DNA of 64,000 bases from Skermanella mucosa (GTDB lineage Bacteria; Pseudomonadota; Alphaproteobacteria; Azospirillales; Azospirillaceae), in assembly GCF_016765655.2 (NCBI RefSeq), contig NZ_CP086106.1:2724501-2788500 (forward strand), given 5' to 3'. The notes beneath the pieces were generated by a model. It saw only the letters and a list, made by a program, of their open reading frames with translations, made no database searches and had not been told where the DNA came from. Shown piece after piece: positions 8,245-17,052 of this stretch. Both the position numbers and the translations under genes were made by a program. The first letter of the stretch is position 1; every line of letters begins with the position of its first letter.

Positions 8245-10286
8245 GCCTGCCCGCAGCCCCCGCCCTCGCCGCTCTCCTGTCACTGGCGCTGGTCCCCGGC
8301 CCGCTTGCCGCCCAGCAGCCGATGGCGGCCGAGCCCCCGGCCGGGATGCCGGCGGGGCTTTTCACCAGCGATCCGGCGCGCATCGACGACGAGCGCGGCG
8401 CAAACGCCGTGGTCGGGAAGACCCGTGCGGCCCTCGCCCGGACCGGGGTCCTGTTCGCCCCGGAGCAGACCCGGGAACTGGCCCTGCGCGAGGCGGCGCT
8501 GACGGCATTGCAGCGCAATCTCGACGTCAAGCGGATCGGGCTGAACAAGTCGGTGGCCCAGCGCACCCTGGTCGAGGCGGAAGCGGTCTTCGACCCGGTG
8601 TTCATCCTGGCGGCGAACGCTTCCCTGTCCAACAGCTTCGAGCGGATCGAGCGGCCCATTCAGTGGAAGCCCGCGACGCAGGAATATGTCCGGGGTCAGC
8701 AGATCCTGACGGGCACCCGGACGGACGATATCTTCCTCTGCGGCACCATGGACGACATCCTGAGCCAGCCGGCGGAACTCCAGACCAATTTCCTGCGGGG
8801 CCGGATGATCGCGCCGGACGCGAACGGCCAGTGCCATGTCCGGGCCCTGCCGTCCACCGCCCCGGTGGCGCTGGTCGCCTTCGACAAGGAGCGGGTCGCC
8901 GGGTACTATCCGTTCCGCAAGGAGGCAAGCACCAAGAGCCCGAATGGCCAGACCGAGACCTATACCGGGACCGGCGGCATATCCCAGCGGCTGCCCTGGG
9001 GCGGCAACCTGGACCTTACCGTCGTCACCACCTACCGCGACGCCTATTACGTCAACAATCCCGACGATCCCTCGACCAGGGTATACGGTTCCTACGGGCG
9101 CCCCTGGACCTCGCGCGCGACTTTGTCCGGCAGCCATCCACTCCCCTACACGCGGAACTTCCGAGAGGGAGACGAGAACCGGCTGGCGATCGACACGGCC
9201 CGCCTCAACATCGACGTCGCCGACTTCGCGGTGCGCGGCGTGGTCAACCAGACATTGCTCGGCGTCGATACCCTCTACTGGACCCTGGTCGGCGCGATCC
9301 AGCGGCTGGACGCCGCGTCGGGCTCCGTGGCGCTGGCGGAGGAGAGCGCCGCGCGCATGCAGCGCCGGATGGAACTGGGTCTCGCCAGCGAGAGCAACCG
9401 CGGCCAGGTCGTGGCACAGATGGAGCGGCTGCGCGCCGTCCAGCAGCAGCTCTTCGGCGACTATCTCACAGCGTCCGAGTCCCTCCGCGAACTGCTGGAC
9501 GAGCAGGACGATGCGTTGCTGCTGCCGATCGAGTACAGCGCCGCGCTGGACCAGCCGCCCGAGGTTCCGCCCCCATCCGGCGGAGCGGGCGGGCTGTCGG
9601 CCCGGGTGCTGGACAGCCCCGAATACCTGAGGTCGGAAACGGCGATCCGGATCGCCCTTCGGGTGCGGGAGACCAGGGATGCGCAGACCCGTCCGGACGT
9701 GACGGCCAGCGGTTCCCTACAGCTCAGCCAGAGCAACGCGGTCTTCGGCTATGCCAGCGTGACCGAATCGCTCGGCAGCCTGATCAGCTACGACAGCGCT
9801 TCCCTCAGCATCGGCGTGCTTTACCGCAGGCCGGTCGGCAACCGCGCCGCCAAGGCGGCCCTGGCCGGCGTCGATCACGACATCAAGCGGCAGACCCACT
9901 TGCTGCATCAGGTCGAGCGCCAGATCCGCAGCGACTACGAGACCGCCCGGATCCAGCTCGCCAGCGCCCGTCAGCGGATCGACGACACCGCCAAGCGCCT
10001 CGCCCTCGCCCGCGACCTCCACGACAGGGCCGCCCGCCTGGAAGCCGGCGGAGTCGTGACCGTCTACGAGACGATCGAACGCCTCGGCACCCTGCTGGAG
10101 GCGCGTCTCGGCCACATCCAGGCGCGGATCGACGCCCGCATCGCGGAGAGCAGGATGCTGGCCAGCATCGGTGCCCTGGCCGAGCGGTACGGGGAGGGAG
10201 CGGCACAAACCCGCGAGGATCGGGAACGCATCGCCCTGCTCCGCGGCACCGGCGCGCTCGCCGCCTTCGGGGAGCCGCCGCGATGA
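8241..10286 (+). CDS. TolC-like outer-membrane efflux protein 2
   Basis: The 681-residue product has a signal peptide (hydrophobic segment ending PLAAQQ) and the helical-barrel repeats of TolC-type outer-membrane factors: first half ending in a coiled region around GVDTLYWTLVGAIQRLDAA, second half from about SIGVLYRRPVGNRAAKAAL. The barrel-strand region LPWGGNLDLTVVTTYRDAYY and the motif HPLPYTRNF match the other two paralogues. A large insert near residues 150-215 contains two cysteines that could pair in the periplasm or outside. The start overlaps the stop of gene 1 and the stop overlaps the start of gene 3, so all are translationally coupled. It probably acts with its paralogues and a HlyD-type adaptor encoded nearby. 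Confidence 0.8.
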   Translation: MSLPAAPALAALLSLALVPGPLAAQQPMAAEPPAGMPAGLFTSDPARIDDERGANAVVGKTRAALARTGVLFAPEQTRELALREAALTALQRNLDVKRIGLNKSVAQRTLVEAEAVFDPVFILAANASLSNSFERIERPIQWKPATQEYVRGQQILTGTRTDDIFLCGTMDDILSQPAELQTNFLRGRMIAPDANGQCHVRALPSTAPVALVAFDKERVAGYYPFRKEASTKSPNGQTETYTGTGGISQRLPWGGNLDLTVVTTYRDAYYVNNPDDPSTRVYGSYGRPWTSRATLSGSHPLPYTRNFREGDENRLAIDTARLNIDVADFAVRGVVNQTLLGVDTLYWTLVGAIQRLDAASGSVALAEESAARMQRRMELGLASESNRGQVVAQMERLRAVQQQLFGDYLTASESLRELLDEQDDALLLPIEYSAALDQPPEVPPPSGGAGGLSARVLDSPEYLRSETAIRIALRVRETRDAQTRPDVTASGSLQLSQSNAVFGYASVTESLGSLISYDSASLSIGVLYRRPVGNRAAKAALAGVDHDIKRQTHLLHQVERQIRSDYETARIQLASARQRIDDTAKRLALARDLHDRAARLEAGGVVTVYETIERLGTLLEARLGHIQARIDARIAESRMLASIGALAERYGEGAAQTREDRERIALLRGTGALAAFGEPPR

Positions 10287-12238
10287 CGCCTCGCCGCATC
10301 CTGCTGACGCTGGCGAACGCCACACTGATCCTGGCGCAGGCCGTTCCCGCGTCGGCGCAGTCTCCCGGTCCCGACCTGATCGCCCGCCACGGTGCCGCCG
10401 TCACGGAACTGGTGAGGCGGCAGATCGCGGAGCAGCCCGGCGCCCGCGACCTGGACCGGATCGCCCTGATCGGCGATCTGCTGAAGCGCCGTCCCGACAT
10501 CGCCGGCGCGCGGACGGTGCAGCCGATCGACCGCAGGACCGCGGTGGCCAGCGGACTGGGCAACAACCTGCGCCTCGCGATCGGCCTGACGACGCCTGAA
10601 CGCGCCGCCGCCCTGTCCCGCGAGGCGGACGCCGTGTTCAACCCCGTGCTGGACCTGACGATCGGCTATGGCCGGACGGACGCCGAGCACCGCACCCGCG
10701 TCGGAAAGGCGATCACCAAGGCGGTCAATGCCGACGGCTTCAACATCAATTCGCCCTTCAAGAACCTGCCGCCGAGCGAGAACGAAGGGCAGGCCCAGAT
10801 CAAGGACATGAAGCTGCGGCCGATCAAGGGCGGCGAATTGATCGAGCTGCCGATCGAGGCGACGCCGGGCCGGACGTTCGGCAGCCCCGAGGAGAGCCTG
10901 AACTACACGCTCCAGATCACGCAGGAGTTGCCCTGGGGCGGCACCCTCTCGATCACCGATCGGACCGCTCAGCGCGAGGTCTATTACCGGGCCGGGTATT
11001 ATTGGGAGGACGGGATGTGGAGCACCAACCTGTCCGGCAGCCTGAACACGCCCCTGCCCTTCACCAAGGATTTCGGGTCCGACAACAAGAAGAACGCGGC
11101 ATCGCGCAGCGCCGCCGCCGTGGCCGAACGGGCCGACTGGGATCTCCAGGTACTGCTCAACACGATCCTGCTGGAAATCGATACCGCCTATTTCGATACC
11201 GTCCGCCGCCTGGAAGCGCTGGAAACCACCGCCGCCAACCGCGACATGATCGTCCGGCAGCAGGAAAGGATGGACCGCCTCTATGCGCTGAACCAGACCA
11301 CCCGCCTTCAGAAGGCGCAGATCGACGCCGAGGCGGCCAGGGCCCGGGTCCGGATCGAACAGTCGCTCAGCGACTATGTCGCCGCGTCGCAGGCCCTGTC
11401 GCTGCTGATCGGCGAGCCCTCGGTCATCGGCGCGGACGCCATCTATCTGCCGGTCGACTACGAGGACGACCTGGCGCAGGCCGTTCCGGCCGACCTGGAG
11501 ACGGCGCTCCGCACCGCCCGGGAAAGCCGGCCCGATTTCAAGGTGGACGACATCAACAGGACGCTGCGCGACATCAACGAGGCCCTGGCCCGTAACCAGG
11601 CGCGGCTGGATCTCCGCTTCGTGGCCAGTGTCACCGCCGGGCAGAACGGAACGACCTACGGCTATGCCGACCCCCTGAAGAGCCATACCGGGATAGCGTT
11701 GCCGGACAGCCTCAGCCAGAGTTACGGCCTGGGCCTGTCCTATCCGTGGGCGAATCGGTCCGCGGACGCAGGCGCCGACATCGCGCGGCTCGGCACCCGG
11801 GACCAGGATTATGCCACGCAGTCCCTCCAGAACCGCGTGCGCCGCGAGATCACCGAACGGTTGGCGGCCGTGCAGGCGGCCCGCGCCCGCGTCAAGGCGG
11901 GTGCCGCCGAAGTCGACAACCTGGAGACCTCGGTCGCCAGCCTGGAGCGCCAGCAGGCGCTTACCGGCACGGTGTCGGAGGACGAGTTGATCCAGGCCAC
12001 GCGGCGCCTGCTCTCCGCCCGGCTCGCCCTGACCGGGGCCCGGGTCGAGGCCAAGCAGGCCGAGAGCGGGCTGCTGTTCGCCCAGGGGACCATCGCAGGC
12101 GCGCTGGCGGAACAGACCGTCGCCAGCCAGTTCGACCGCAACCGCCTCTCGCTGCTGGCCGATGCCGGCCACCTCTCTTTCTTCAGACCCGCCGAGTCCC
12201 GGACGGACCGGGTCGCCAAACCGGAAGGTAAACCATGA
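10283..12238 (+). CDS. TolC-like outer-membrane efflux protein 3
   Basis: The 651-residue protein starts MTPRRILLTLANATLILAQA, a clean signal peptide ending ASAQS. It has the same architecture as its two upstream paralogues: an extended N-terminal part, barrel strands around ELPWGGTLSITDRTAQREVYY, the motif TPLPFTKDFG, and two helical halves rich in Ala, Arg and Glu. It has no cysteine pair in the insert, unlike paralogues 1 and 2. The start is the ATG that overlaps the previous stop; a much longer open frame exists upstream but is a shadow of gene 2. The ATGA overlap with the following ATP-grasp-like gene ties the outer-membrane proteins to a presumed cytoplasmic protein in one operon. Confidence 0.8.
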   Translation: MTPRRILLTLANATLILAQAVPASAQSPGPDLIARHGAAVTELVRRQIAEQPGARDLDRIALIGDLLKRRPDIAGARTVQPIDRRTAVASGLGNNLRLAIGLTTPERAAALSREADAVFNPVLDLTIGYGRTDAEHRTRVGKAITKAVNADGFNINSPFKNLPPSENEGQAQIKDMKLRPIKGGELIELPIEATPGRTFGSPEESLNYTLQITQELPWGGTLSITDRTAQREVYYRAGYYWEDGMWSTNLSGSLNTPLPFTKDFGSDNKKNAASRSAAAVAERADWDLQVLLNTILLEIDTAYFDTVRRLEALETTAANRDMIVRQQERMDRLYALNQTTRLQKAQIDAEAARARVRIEQSLSDYVAASQALSLLIGEPSVIGADAIYLPVDYEDDLAQAVPADLETALRTARESRPDFKVDDINRTLRDINEALARNQARLDLRFVASVTAGQNGTTYGYADPLKSHTGIALPDSLSQSYGLGLSYPWANRSADAGADIARLGTRDQDYATQSLQNRVRREITERLAAVQAARARVKAGAAEVDNLETSVASLERQQALTGTVSEDELIQATRRLLSARLALTGARVEAKQAESGLLFAQGTIAGALAEQTVASQFDRNRLSLLADAGHLSFFRPAESRTDRVAKPEGKP

Positions 12239-13290
12239 GAATCGGCCTGATCGCGCCCGCGGCTTCCCCACTCGGCCGCCGACTCCATGCCCGGCTGCGC
12301 CGGCGGCTGGGGAATGAGGTGCCTTGGTTCGACGCCTCGATGCCGGAAGGAACCCGGATGAGCGTGGGCCGGACCGGCATCCGCTGGGACGGTCATGACC
12401 TCGACCGGTTCGACGCCCTGTTCGTCCATGGGTTCCGCTACGAGGACCCGGTGATACCGGCGGCCGACCCCGGCAACGAACCCGGTGCCGACTGGTCCCT
12501 GTGGCAGTCGGAGCATGTCCGGCGGCAGCAGCGTTACAGCTTCCTCTACAGCATGCTGTCCCGGCTCGAAGACGTGCCGGTGCGGCTGTACAACGGCCCG
12601 TCCGGGCACCTCGCGGCCTTCTCGCGCCACCACCAGCTGGAGCGCCTGGGCCGCGGCGGGCTGGGGGTCGCCCCCGCGATCTGCACCAACGACCCCGTCA
12701 CCGCACGGGACTTCGCCCGGTCTGCGGCTGATCAGGGCCGCGCCGTGGTGTGGCGGACGGCGACCGGGAAATGTGCTTGGCAACTGTTCCGCGACCGCCA
12801 GCGCGAGCACCTGATGGGGGCCGACAAGCCGCCAATCCTGCTGGCCCCGGCCGTGGACGGGCCGTTGCGCCGGGCCTACGCGATCGACGGCCGGACCGTG
12901 CTGACGCTGGAGTGCGCCGTCCCGTCGGACGATGCCCTGGAGCGCCTGGAGGTCTTCGCTCCCGTCGCCGCGCCGCAGGCCGAGGTCGAGACCCATGCGG
13001 CCGGGAGCGCGCTCACCCTCTCCGGCCTGCGCTGGGGCAGCGTCCTTTACGTAGCCGGCCCTGACGGCCCGGTCATCTATGACGTGGACGCGGATCCGGC
13101 CGTGACGGACCTTCCCGGGGGCATGGGCGAGCACCTGACCGAGTGCCTGGCCGCCACTCTATCGGGGGAGCCGCCGCCCGCGGCCGACGGGCTCGCGGCG
13201 GCTCCCAGGGAAAGCCTCTTCCTGCGCCGCATGCTCCGCATCCAGTTCGACATCGAACGGACCAAGCATGCCGCCGCACCTCCCGCATAA
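12235..13290 (+). CDS. Degenerate ATP-grasp-like protein, 351 aa
   Basis: The protein begins MRIGLIAPAASPLGRRLHAR, a Rossmann-like start seen in RimK-type ATP-grasp proteins. The middle resembles the ATP-grasp fold of peptide-modifying ligases: AICTNDPVTARDFAR (compare the TNDPE..R segment of microviridin-type ligases), then strand-rich GRAVVWRTATG and LRRAYAIDG. Key residues look altered. The usual Lys of the 'KP' strand is absent, and the metal-binding E-x-N-x-x-P is replaced by YDVDADP. So it may be inactive, a binding partner, or a divergent enzyme. It is last in the sigma-54-type operon with three TolC-like proteins, and an intact ATP-grasp gene lies 4 kb downstream. The fold assignment is tentative. 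Confidence 0.5.
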   Translation: MRIGLIAPAASPLGRRLHARLRRRLGNEVPWFDASMPEGTRMSVGRTGIRWDGHDLDRFDALFVHGFRYEDPVIPAADPGNEPGADWSLWQSEHVRRQQRYSFLYSMLSRLEDVPVRLYNGPSGHLAAFSRHHQLERLGRGGLGVAPAICTNDPVTARDFARSAADQGRAVVWRTATGKCAWQLFRDRQREHLMGADKPPILLAPAVDGPLRRAYAIDGRTVLTLECAVPSDDALERLEVFAPVAAPQAEVETHAAGSALTLSGLRWGSVLYVAGPDGPVIYDVDADPAVTDLPGGMGEHLTECLAATLSGEPPPAADGLAAAPRESLFLRRMLRIQFDIERTKHAAAPPA

Positions 13291-13434
13291 AGGTTAATGG
13301 TCGTAAATCATTAGCGTCATGGTTGCTTAAAATGCCATGCTTCGGCATAGTGACCGTGCGGCCCTGCTCCGCGGCGCGGCGGCTCGACGCCGTCGCGTCC
13401 CACACATCCCCTGGTCCGGACATCCCGTCGAGCG

Positions 13435-14766
13435 ATGATCGATTCAAACCAAGACAGAACCATGCTGGTCCGCGACCAGGGACGCAGGGCCGACGCCGGC
13501 GGCGCGGCGAACGCACCGGCAGGCAATCCGGACGGAAAGCTGATCTGCCTGGATCCGTCGCAGATCGATGGCAGCCCTGCCCAGGTCGTGGTCCCGCTGG
13601 CCGGCGGAAAGACGGTGACGATAGGGCGGAGCGACGCCAGTTCGTTCGTCGTGGCGTCCCGCAAGCTCTCGCGCCAGCACGCCAAGCTGTTTCCCGGCGA
13701 GGGCACCTGGGGAGTCGAGGATCTCAACAGCACCAACGGCGTCTATGTCAACGGCCACAAGGTCAACACGATCTGGCTGAAGCACAACGACGAAGTCCGG
13801 CTAGGCTCCCTGGCCTTCCGCTTCGAGCTGGACCGCCCTCCCGCCAACGCGGCGGAGCGCGGGCGCGCCCTGCCCGTCCACCACGACGACGACCTGTCGG
13901 AGCGGACCATGATGGTCGGCAGCCTGGGCGCCGGCAAGGCCGTGCTCGATGCCGTCCGAAAGGTCGAGGCTCCCGTCAAGCTGAAGGTCGACGAGGATGA
14001 TGACGGCCCCGGGGAGGAGCGCGAGCGCTCCGGCATCCGCGGCAAGCTGATCCTGAGCGGGGTCGTGGCCGCCGTGCTCGCGGGCCTGGGCATCGGCGCC
14101 GCGGTCTATTATCCGGTCCACAAGAAGAAGCAGTTCGTCGCCCAGGCGATCGAGCATTCCTCGGCGGTCCGCAAGCGGGTGATTGATCGCGCATCCCAGT
14201 ATGCCGGCGGCAACCAAGCCGCATCCTTCGATCAGGATTTGAACGAGCTGGCGGAAGCTATCGCCGACAGCGGCCGCCTGCTCGCCTCCGAACAGAGCGC
14301 TCCCTTGGCCGACCTGGCGGCCCGCATGAAGTTCCTGTCCTTCGAGCGGGAGTTCCTGCCGCTGCTCGCCAAAGGCGATCTCGCCAGCCTGCGCCGGCTG
14401 ACAGAACGGCTGGGCGCCGACCTGGAGACGACGGCCGGCCGGGTTCCCGCCAATGCCGAGCACGGCTCCACCGACGGGCTCGCGGTGGTCCGCGAACTGG
14501 TCAAGCTGGCACGGATCCTGATCGACCTGCGTGCCCTCTCGGCCGAGTTCCCGCAGGTGTCGAAGCTCGCCCCGGCCCAGCCGCCGCGCGACCGGATACA
14601 GGCCCTGGATGCGCTGAAGCTTGACTTCACCAGGATCCGGCGGGAGACGAACAGGTACCTGTCGGTGGATTACGTGCTGTTCAACTCGGCAGTGAAATCG
14701 GTCGAGGACCGCGATCTGCCGCTGCTCAACCAGTGGAAAGAATTCCTGGGGTCCGGCCCTGGGTAA
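13435..14766 (+). CDS. FHA-domain membrane protein
   Basis: The 443-residue protein has an N-terminal FHA domain at about residues 45-125 with all signature elements: GRSDASSF, the SRQHAKL loop, and the DLNSTNGVYVNG strand that contacts phosphothreonine. An acidic linker follows, then a single membrane helix (about 205-227, LILSGVVAAVLAGLGIGAAV), then a long helical C-terminal region of about 210 residues with basic and acidic heptads, presumably periplasmic. It would bring a phosphorylated partner to the inner membrane. It sits between the outer-membrane protein operon and the cyclase-FHA gene, 144 bases after the former and 19 before the latter. The ribosome-binding site is weak. The phosphorylated partner is unknown, and no kinase is in the window. 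Confidence 0.8.
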   Translation: MIDSNQDRTMLVRDQGRRADAGGAANAPAGNPDGKLICLDPSQIDGSPAQVVVPLAGGKTVTIGRSDASSFVVASRKLSRQHAKLFPGEGTWGVEDLNSTNGVYVNGHKVNTIWLKHNDEVRLGSLAFRFELDRPPANAAERGRALPVHHDDDLSERTMMVGSLGAGKAVLDAVRKVEAPVKLKVDEDDDGPGEERERSGIRGKLILSGVVAAVLAGLGIGAAVYYPVHKKKQFVAQAIEHSSAVRKRVIDRASQYAGGNQAASFDQDLNELAEAIADSGRLLASEQSAPLADLAARMKFLSFEREFLPLLAKGDLASLRRLTERLGADLETTAGRVPANAEHGSTDGLAVVRELVKLARILIDLRALSAEFPQVSKLAPAQPPRDRIQALDALKLDFTRIRRETNRYLSVDYVLFNSAVKSVEDRDLPLLNQWKEFLGSGPG

Positions 14767-14785
14767 CGAGCGAGGTGGCGCGGTC

Positions 14786-15682
14786 GTGACGGTCCAGTCC
14801 GGCGAATCCATGGCGGTAATGTTCGCGGACGTCTGCGACAGCACCCGCCTTTACCAGGTCCTGGGGGATGCCGCCGCGCACGCCCTCACGGAACGGTGCG
14901 TCCGCCAGATCATCGAAGCGACCGAGCGCTATGCGGGAACCGTGGTCAAGACCATGGGCGATGGGGCGCTCAGCACCTTCCCCTCTGCCGACACCGCCTA
15001 TTGCGCCGCCGCCCATATCCAGGAAGCGCTGCGCGGCACGGAGCCGAAGGTCAGGATCGGCTTCACCATCGGCCCGGTGATCGTCACGCCGGGCGACGTG
15101 TTCGGCACCACGGTCAACCTCGCGTCCCGCCTCGCCGCCCTCGCCAGTCCCGGCGAGGTGCTGATGACCCGCGCCTGCGTCGACGCCCTGCACCCGGCCT
15201 ACCGGCCCAACACCCAGCGGCTCGATTCGGCAGTCGTCAAGGGTGGCATCGACGCCGTCGAGATCTACCGCACCCTGGGCGATCCGGAGAACGTGACGGT
15301 GGCGGCCGGCCAACTCGACGTGTCCAGCGGCAAGCGCCGCGGCATCCTGATCCTGACCCACCGCGGACGCCAGCTCCGCCTGGACACCGGCTCGGCGCCG
15401 GTGCTGATGGGGCGTGACGGCGGGTGCGGGCTGGTGATCAACAGTGACTGGGCCTCCCGCCGACACGCGACGCTGGAGATCATGAACGGCCGCTTCACCC
15501 TGACCGACCACAGCACCAACGGCACCTTCTGCCTGGACGAAAGCCAGCGCCTGCTGGTGCTGAAACGGGAGCCGACCTACCTGCTGACCTCCGGCCTGAT
15601 CTCCCTCGGGATCGCGCCGGCCGAGGACCCGGACAACGTGGTCCGGTACCGCTGCGGCACGATCGAGGGGGAGACCGGCTGA
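14786..15682 (+). CDS. Class III adenylate/guanylate cyclase fused to FHA domain
   Basis: The 298-residue protein starts at GTG behind GAGGTGG. Residues 8-170 form a class III nucleotide cyclase domain: metal-binding FADVCDS, the KTMGDGALSTF motif with the second metal Asp, and the GTTVNLASRL segment carrying the Asn and Arg that stabilise the transition state. All the catalytic residues I can place are present, so it is probably active. Residues about 195-280 form an FHA domain (MGRDGGC, SRRHATL, DHSTNGTF). The fusion suggests that cyclic nucleotide synthesis responds to a phosphothreonine signal. It is 19 bases downstream of the FHA membrane protein, in the same direction, and convergent with the PP2C phosphatase gene, which could reverse that signal. 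Confidence 0.88.
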   Translation: MTVQSGESMAVMFADVCDSTRLYQVLGDAAAHALTERCVRQIIEATERYAGTVVKTMGDGALSTFPSADTAYCAAAHIQEALRGTEPKVRIGFTIGPVIVTPGDVFGTTVNLASRLAALASPGEVLMTRACVDALHPAYRPNTQRLDSAVVKGGIDAVEIYRTLGDPENVTVAAGQLDVSSGKRRGILILTHRGRQLRLDTGSAPVLMGRDGGCGLVINSDWASRRHATLEIMNGRFTLTDHSTNGTFCLDESQRLLVLKREPTYLLTSGLISLGIAPAEDPDNVVRYRCGTIEGETG

Positions 15683-15696
15683 CCCCGGGCCGGCGG

Positions 15697-16458
15697 TCAG
15701 TCGAACCGGACCAGCGCCACGGTCACATTGTCGCGGCCGCCATGGGCGTTCGCCTCCTCCACAAGACGGCGGCAGGCCTCCTCCGGCGCCAGCGGTTCGA
15801 TCAGTATGTCGATGATCGTGTCGTCCGGAACCATGCCGTTCAGGCCGTCGGAACACAGCAGGAAAGTGTCGCCCGCCCGGGTCTCCTGGACGGAGACATC
15901 AGCTTCGGCGTCGTCCGCAACACCCAGCGCGCGCATGATGATGTTTCGGTTCGGCGGGGCGCCGGACCTTCCTGCATCGACCCACGCTTGGTAGAGGCTG
16001 TGATCGTGGGTGATCTGGTCCAGCCGTCCGCCGCGCAGACGGTATAGCCGGCTGTCGCCGACATGGAAGACGATGGCCGGCGACAAGCCAGACGGCAGCC
16101 AGAACCCGACGATGGTCGTGCCCATCCCCCGGTTGTCCGGCAGGCCGCGCTCGTGGTTCAGGCCGACGATTCGCTGATTGGCCCGATGGACCGCGGTGCG
16201 CACGATCTCGACCGACCCCTCGGTTCCCGTCCGGTCGAGGCGGTCCGGCACCGGTTCGTATTCAAGGATGAAGTCGTTCACCGCCTCGATCGCGGTCCGG
16301 CTGGCGATGTCGCCGCCGACATGGCCGCCCATGCCGTCTGCCACGAGCACGAGGCCGAGGTCCGGATCGATCTGGAACGAGTCCTCGTTCTGGGAGCGGA
16401 CGCGGCCGACATCCGTGAGGCCGGCATATTGAACTGAGCGGGGAGTGGTGCCTGTCAT
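15697..16458 (-). CDS. PP2C-family serine/threonine protein phosphatase
   Basis: The 253-residue protein is a stand-alone PPM/PP2C phosphatase. It carries RVRSQNEDS, VADGMGGHVGG, HVGDSRLYRLR, LLCSDGLNGM and GGRDNVTVAL, covering the metal-binding Asp residues of the family, and has normal length. It would remove phosphate from Ser or Thr, most likely on partners of the two FHA proteins encoded next to it. The start is set at MTGTTPRS; an ATG 12 bases upstream (MISC) is the alternative. The gene is convergent with the cyclase-FHA gene and divergent from the Gly-rich peptide gene. No Ser/Thr kinase partner lies in this window. Confidence 0.9.
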   Translation of the reverse strand: MTGTTPRSVQYAGLTDVGRVRSQNEDSFQIDPDLGLVLVADGMGGHVGGDIASRTAIEAVNDFILEYEPVPDRLDRTGTEGSVEIVRTAVHRANQRIVGLNHERGLPDNRGMGTTIVGFWLPSGLSPAIVFHVGDSRLYRLRGGRLDQITHDHSLYQAWVDAGRSGAPPNRNIIMRALGVADDAEADVSVQETRAGDTFLLCSDGLNGMVPDDTIIDILIEPLAPEEACRRLVEEANAHGGRDNVTVALVRFD

Positions 16459-16668
16459 ACAAGAAATCATCCTGATCGGGGGCCGGCGCCCTTCGCGAGG
16501 CAGCCCGGTCCACCCTGAGTTAATGTCATTCCCGTCCGAGTGACTCAAGATAAATATAAAATTGGCGATAACGGCGCTCTCCCGGGGTGCAACCGTCCGG
16601 GGTCTTCCGATCACGGGCACCCTCCCGGACGAAGCCATGGACGAAGCCCGCAACAAATGGTACATCGA

Positions 16669-16697
16669 TTGACACAGCACCCGCCACGACATATGCG
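16669..16697 (+). promoter_or_regulatory. Sigma-70-type promoter candidate for the Gly-rich peptide
   Basis: A perfect -35 box TTGACA (16669-16674) is followed after exactly 17 bases by TATGCG (16692-16697), a partial -10. Transcription would begin near 16704, about 67 bases before the peptide start. It lies in the 312-base gap (16459-16770) between the divergent phosphatase and peptide genes. I see no other feature in that gap beyond an AT-rich patch near 16545-16565. Confidence 0.45.
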
Positions 16698-16770
16698 CGC
16701 GGCCGCAGATTTCCTCCAGGTTGCAAGCGGTGCACGAAATGGCTAAGGCATGGCGGCAGGGAGTTTGTCC

Positions 16771-17019
16771 ATGAGCACTGACCTGAATTTCGACCAGAAC
16801 GGGAAATCCGGCGGCGACGCCTTTGGCCATGCCCAATCCGTCTCGGCCGGGATCGGCGGCTCGGGTTCGGGATCGGCCGGCGGATTCGGTGCCTCCTTCG
16901 GCCAGGCCGACGCCTTCGGGTCCGGGGGCGACGCCTACTCGTCCGCCGCCGCGGGTGGTGCGCTGGGTGGATCGGCCGCCGACAATACCGCCATCGGTTC
17001 CATCAACATCAGCTTCTGA
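16771..17019 (+). CDS. Gly/Ser/Ala-rich 82-aa peptide, candidate RiPP-like precursor
   Basis: The peptide starts MSTDLNFDQNGKSGGDAFGH behind AGGGAG at 8-base spacing; an in-frame ATG 21 bases upstream is less well placed. After a polar leader of about 12 residues the rest is almost only Gly, Ser, Ala, Asp, Phe and Gln. The module GGDAFG recurs in degenerate form (QADAFG, GGDAYS), and the peptide ends INISF. There is no cysteine, no signal peptide and no membrane helix. It lies 33 bases before an intact ATP-grasp gene and near adaptor, isomerase and outer-membrane export genes. This is the arrangement of a small modified and secreted peptide, with the ATP-grasp as the possible modifier. It could also be a structural or adhesive secreted protein. 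Confidence 0.65.
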   Translation: MSTDLNFDQNGKSGGDAFGHAQSVSAGIGGSGSGSAGGFGASFGQADAFGSGGDAYSSAAAGGALGGSAADNTAIGSINISF

Positions 17020-17052
17020 CCGGTCGGCGACGACCAAGCGGGGATGCCTGGA

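Noticed and set aside
8663-10282. Long upstream extension of the third TolC-like gene
   Set aside because: It is the alternate-frame shadow of the second TolC-like gene; the signal peptide and ATGA overlap fix the real start at 10283.
13435-16458. Type VI secretion regulatory cluster
   Set aside because: FHA and PP2C are typical of T6SS control, but no Tss, Hcp, VgrG or kinase gene is present, and the neighbours are TolC-like and HlyD-type proteins.
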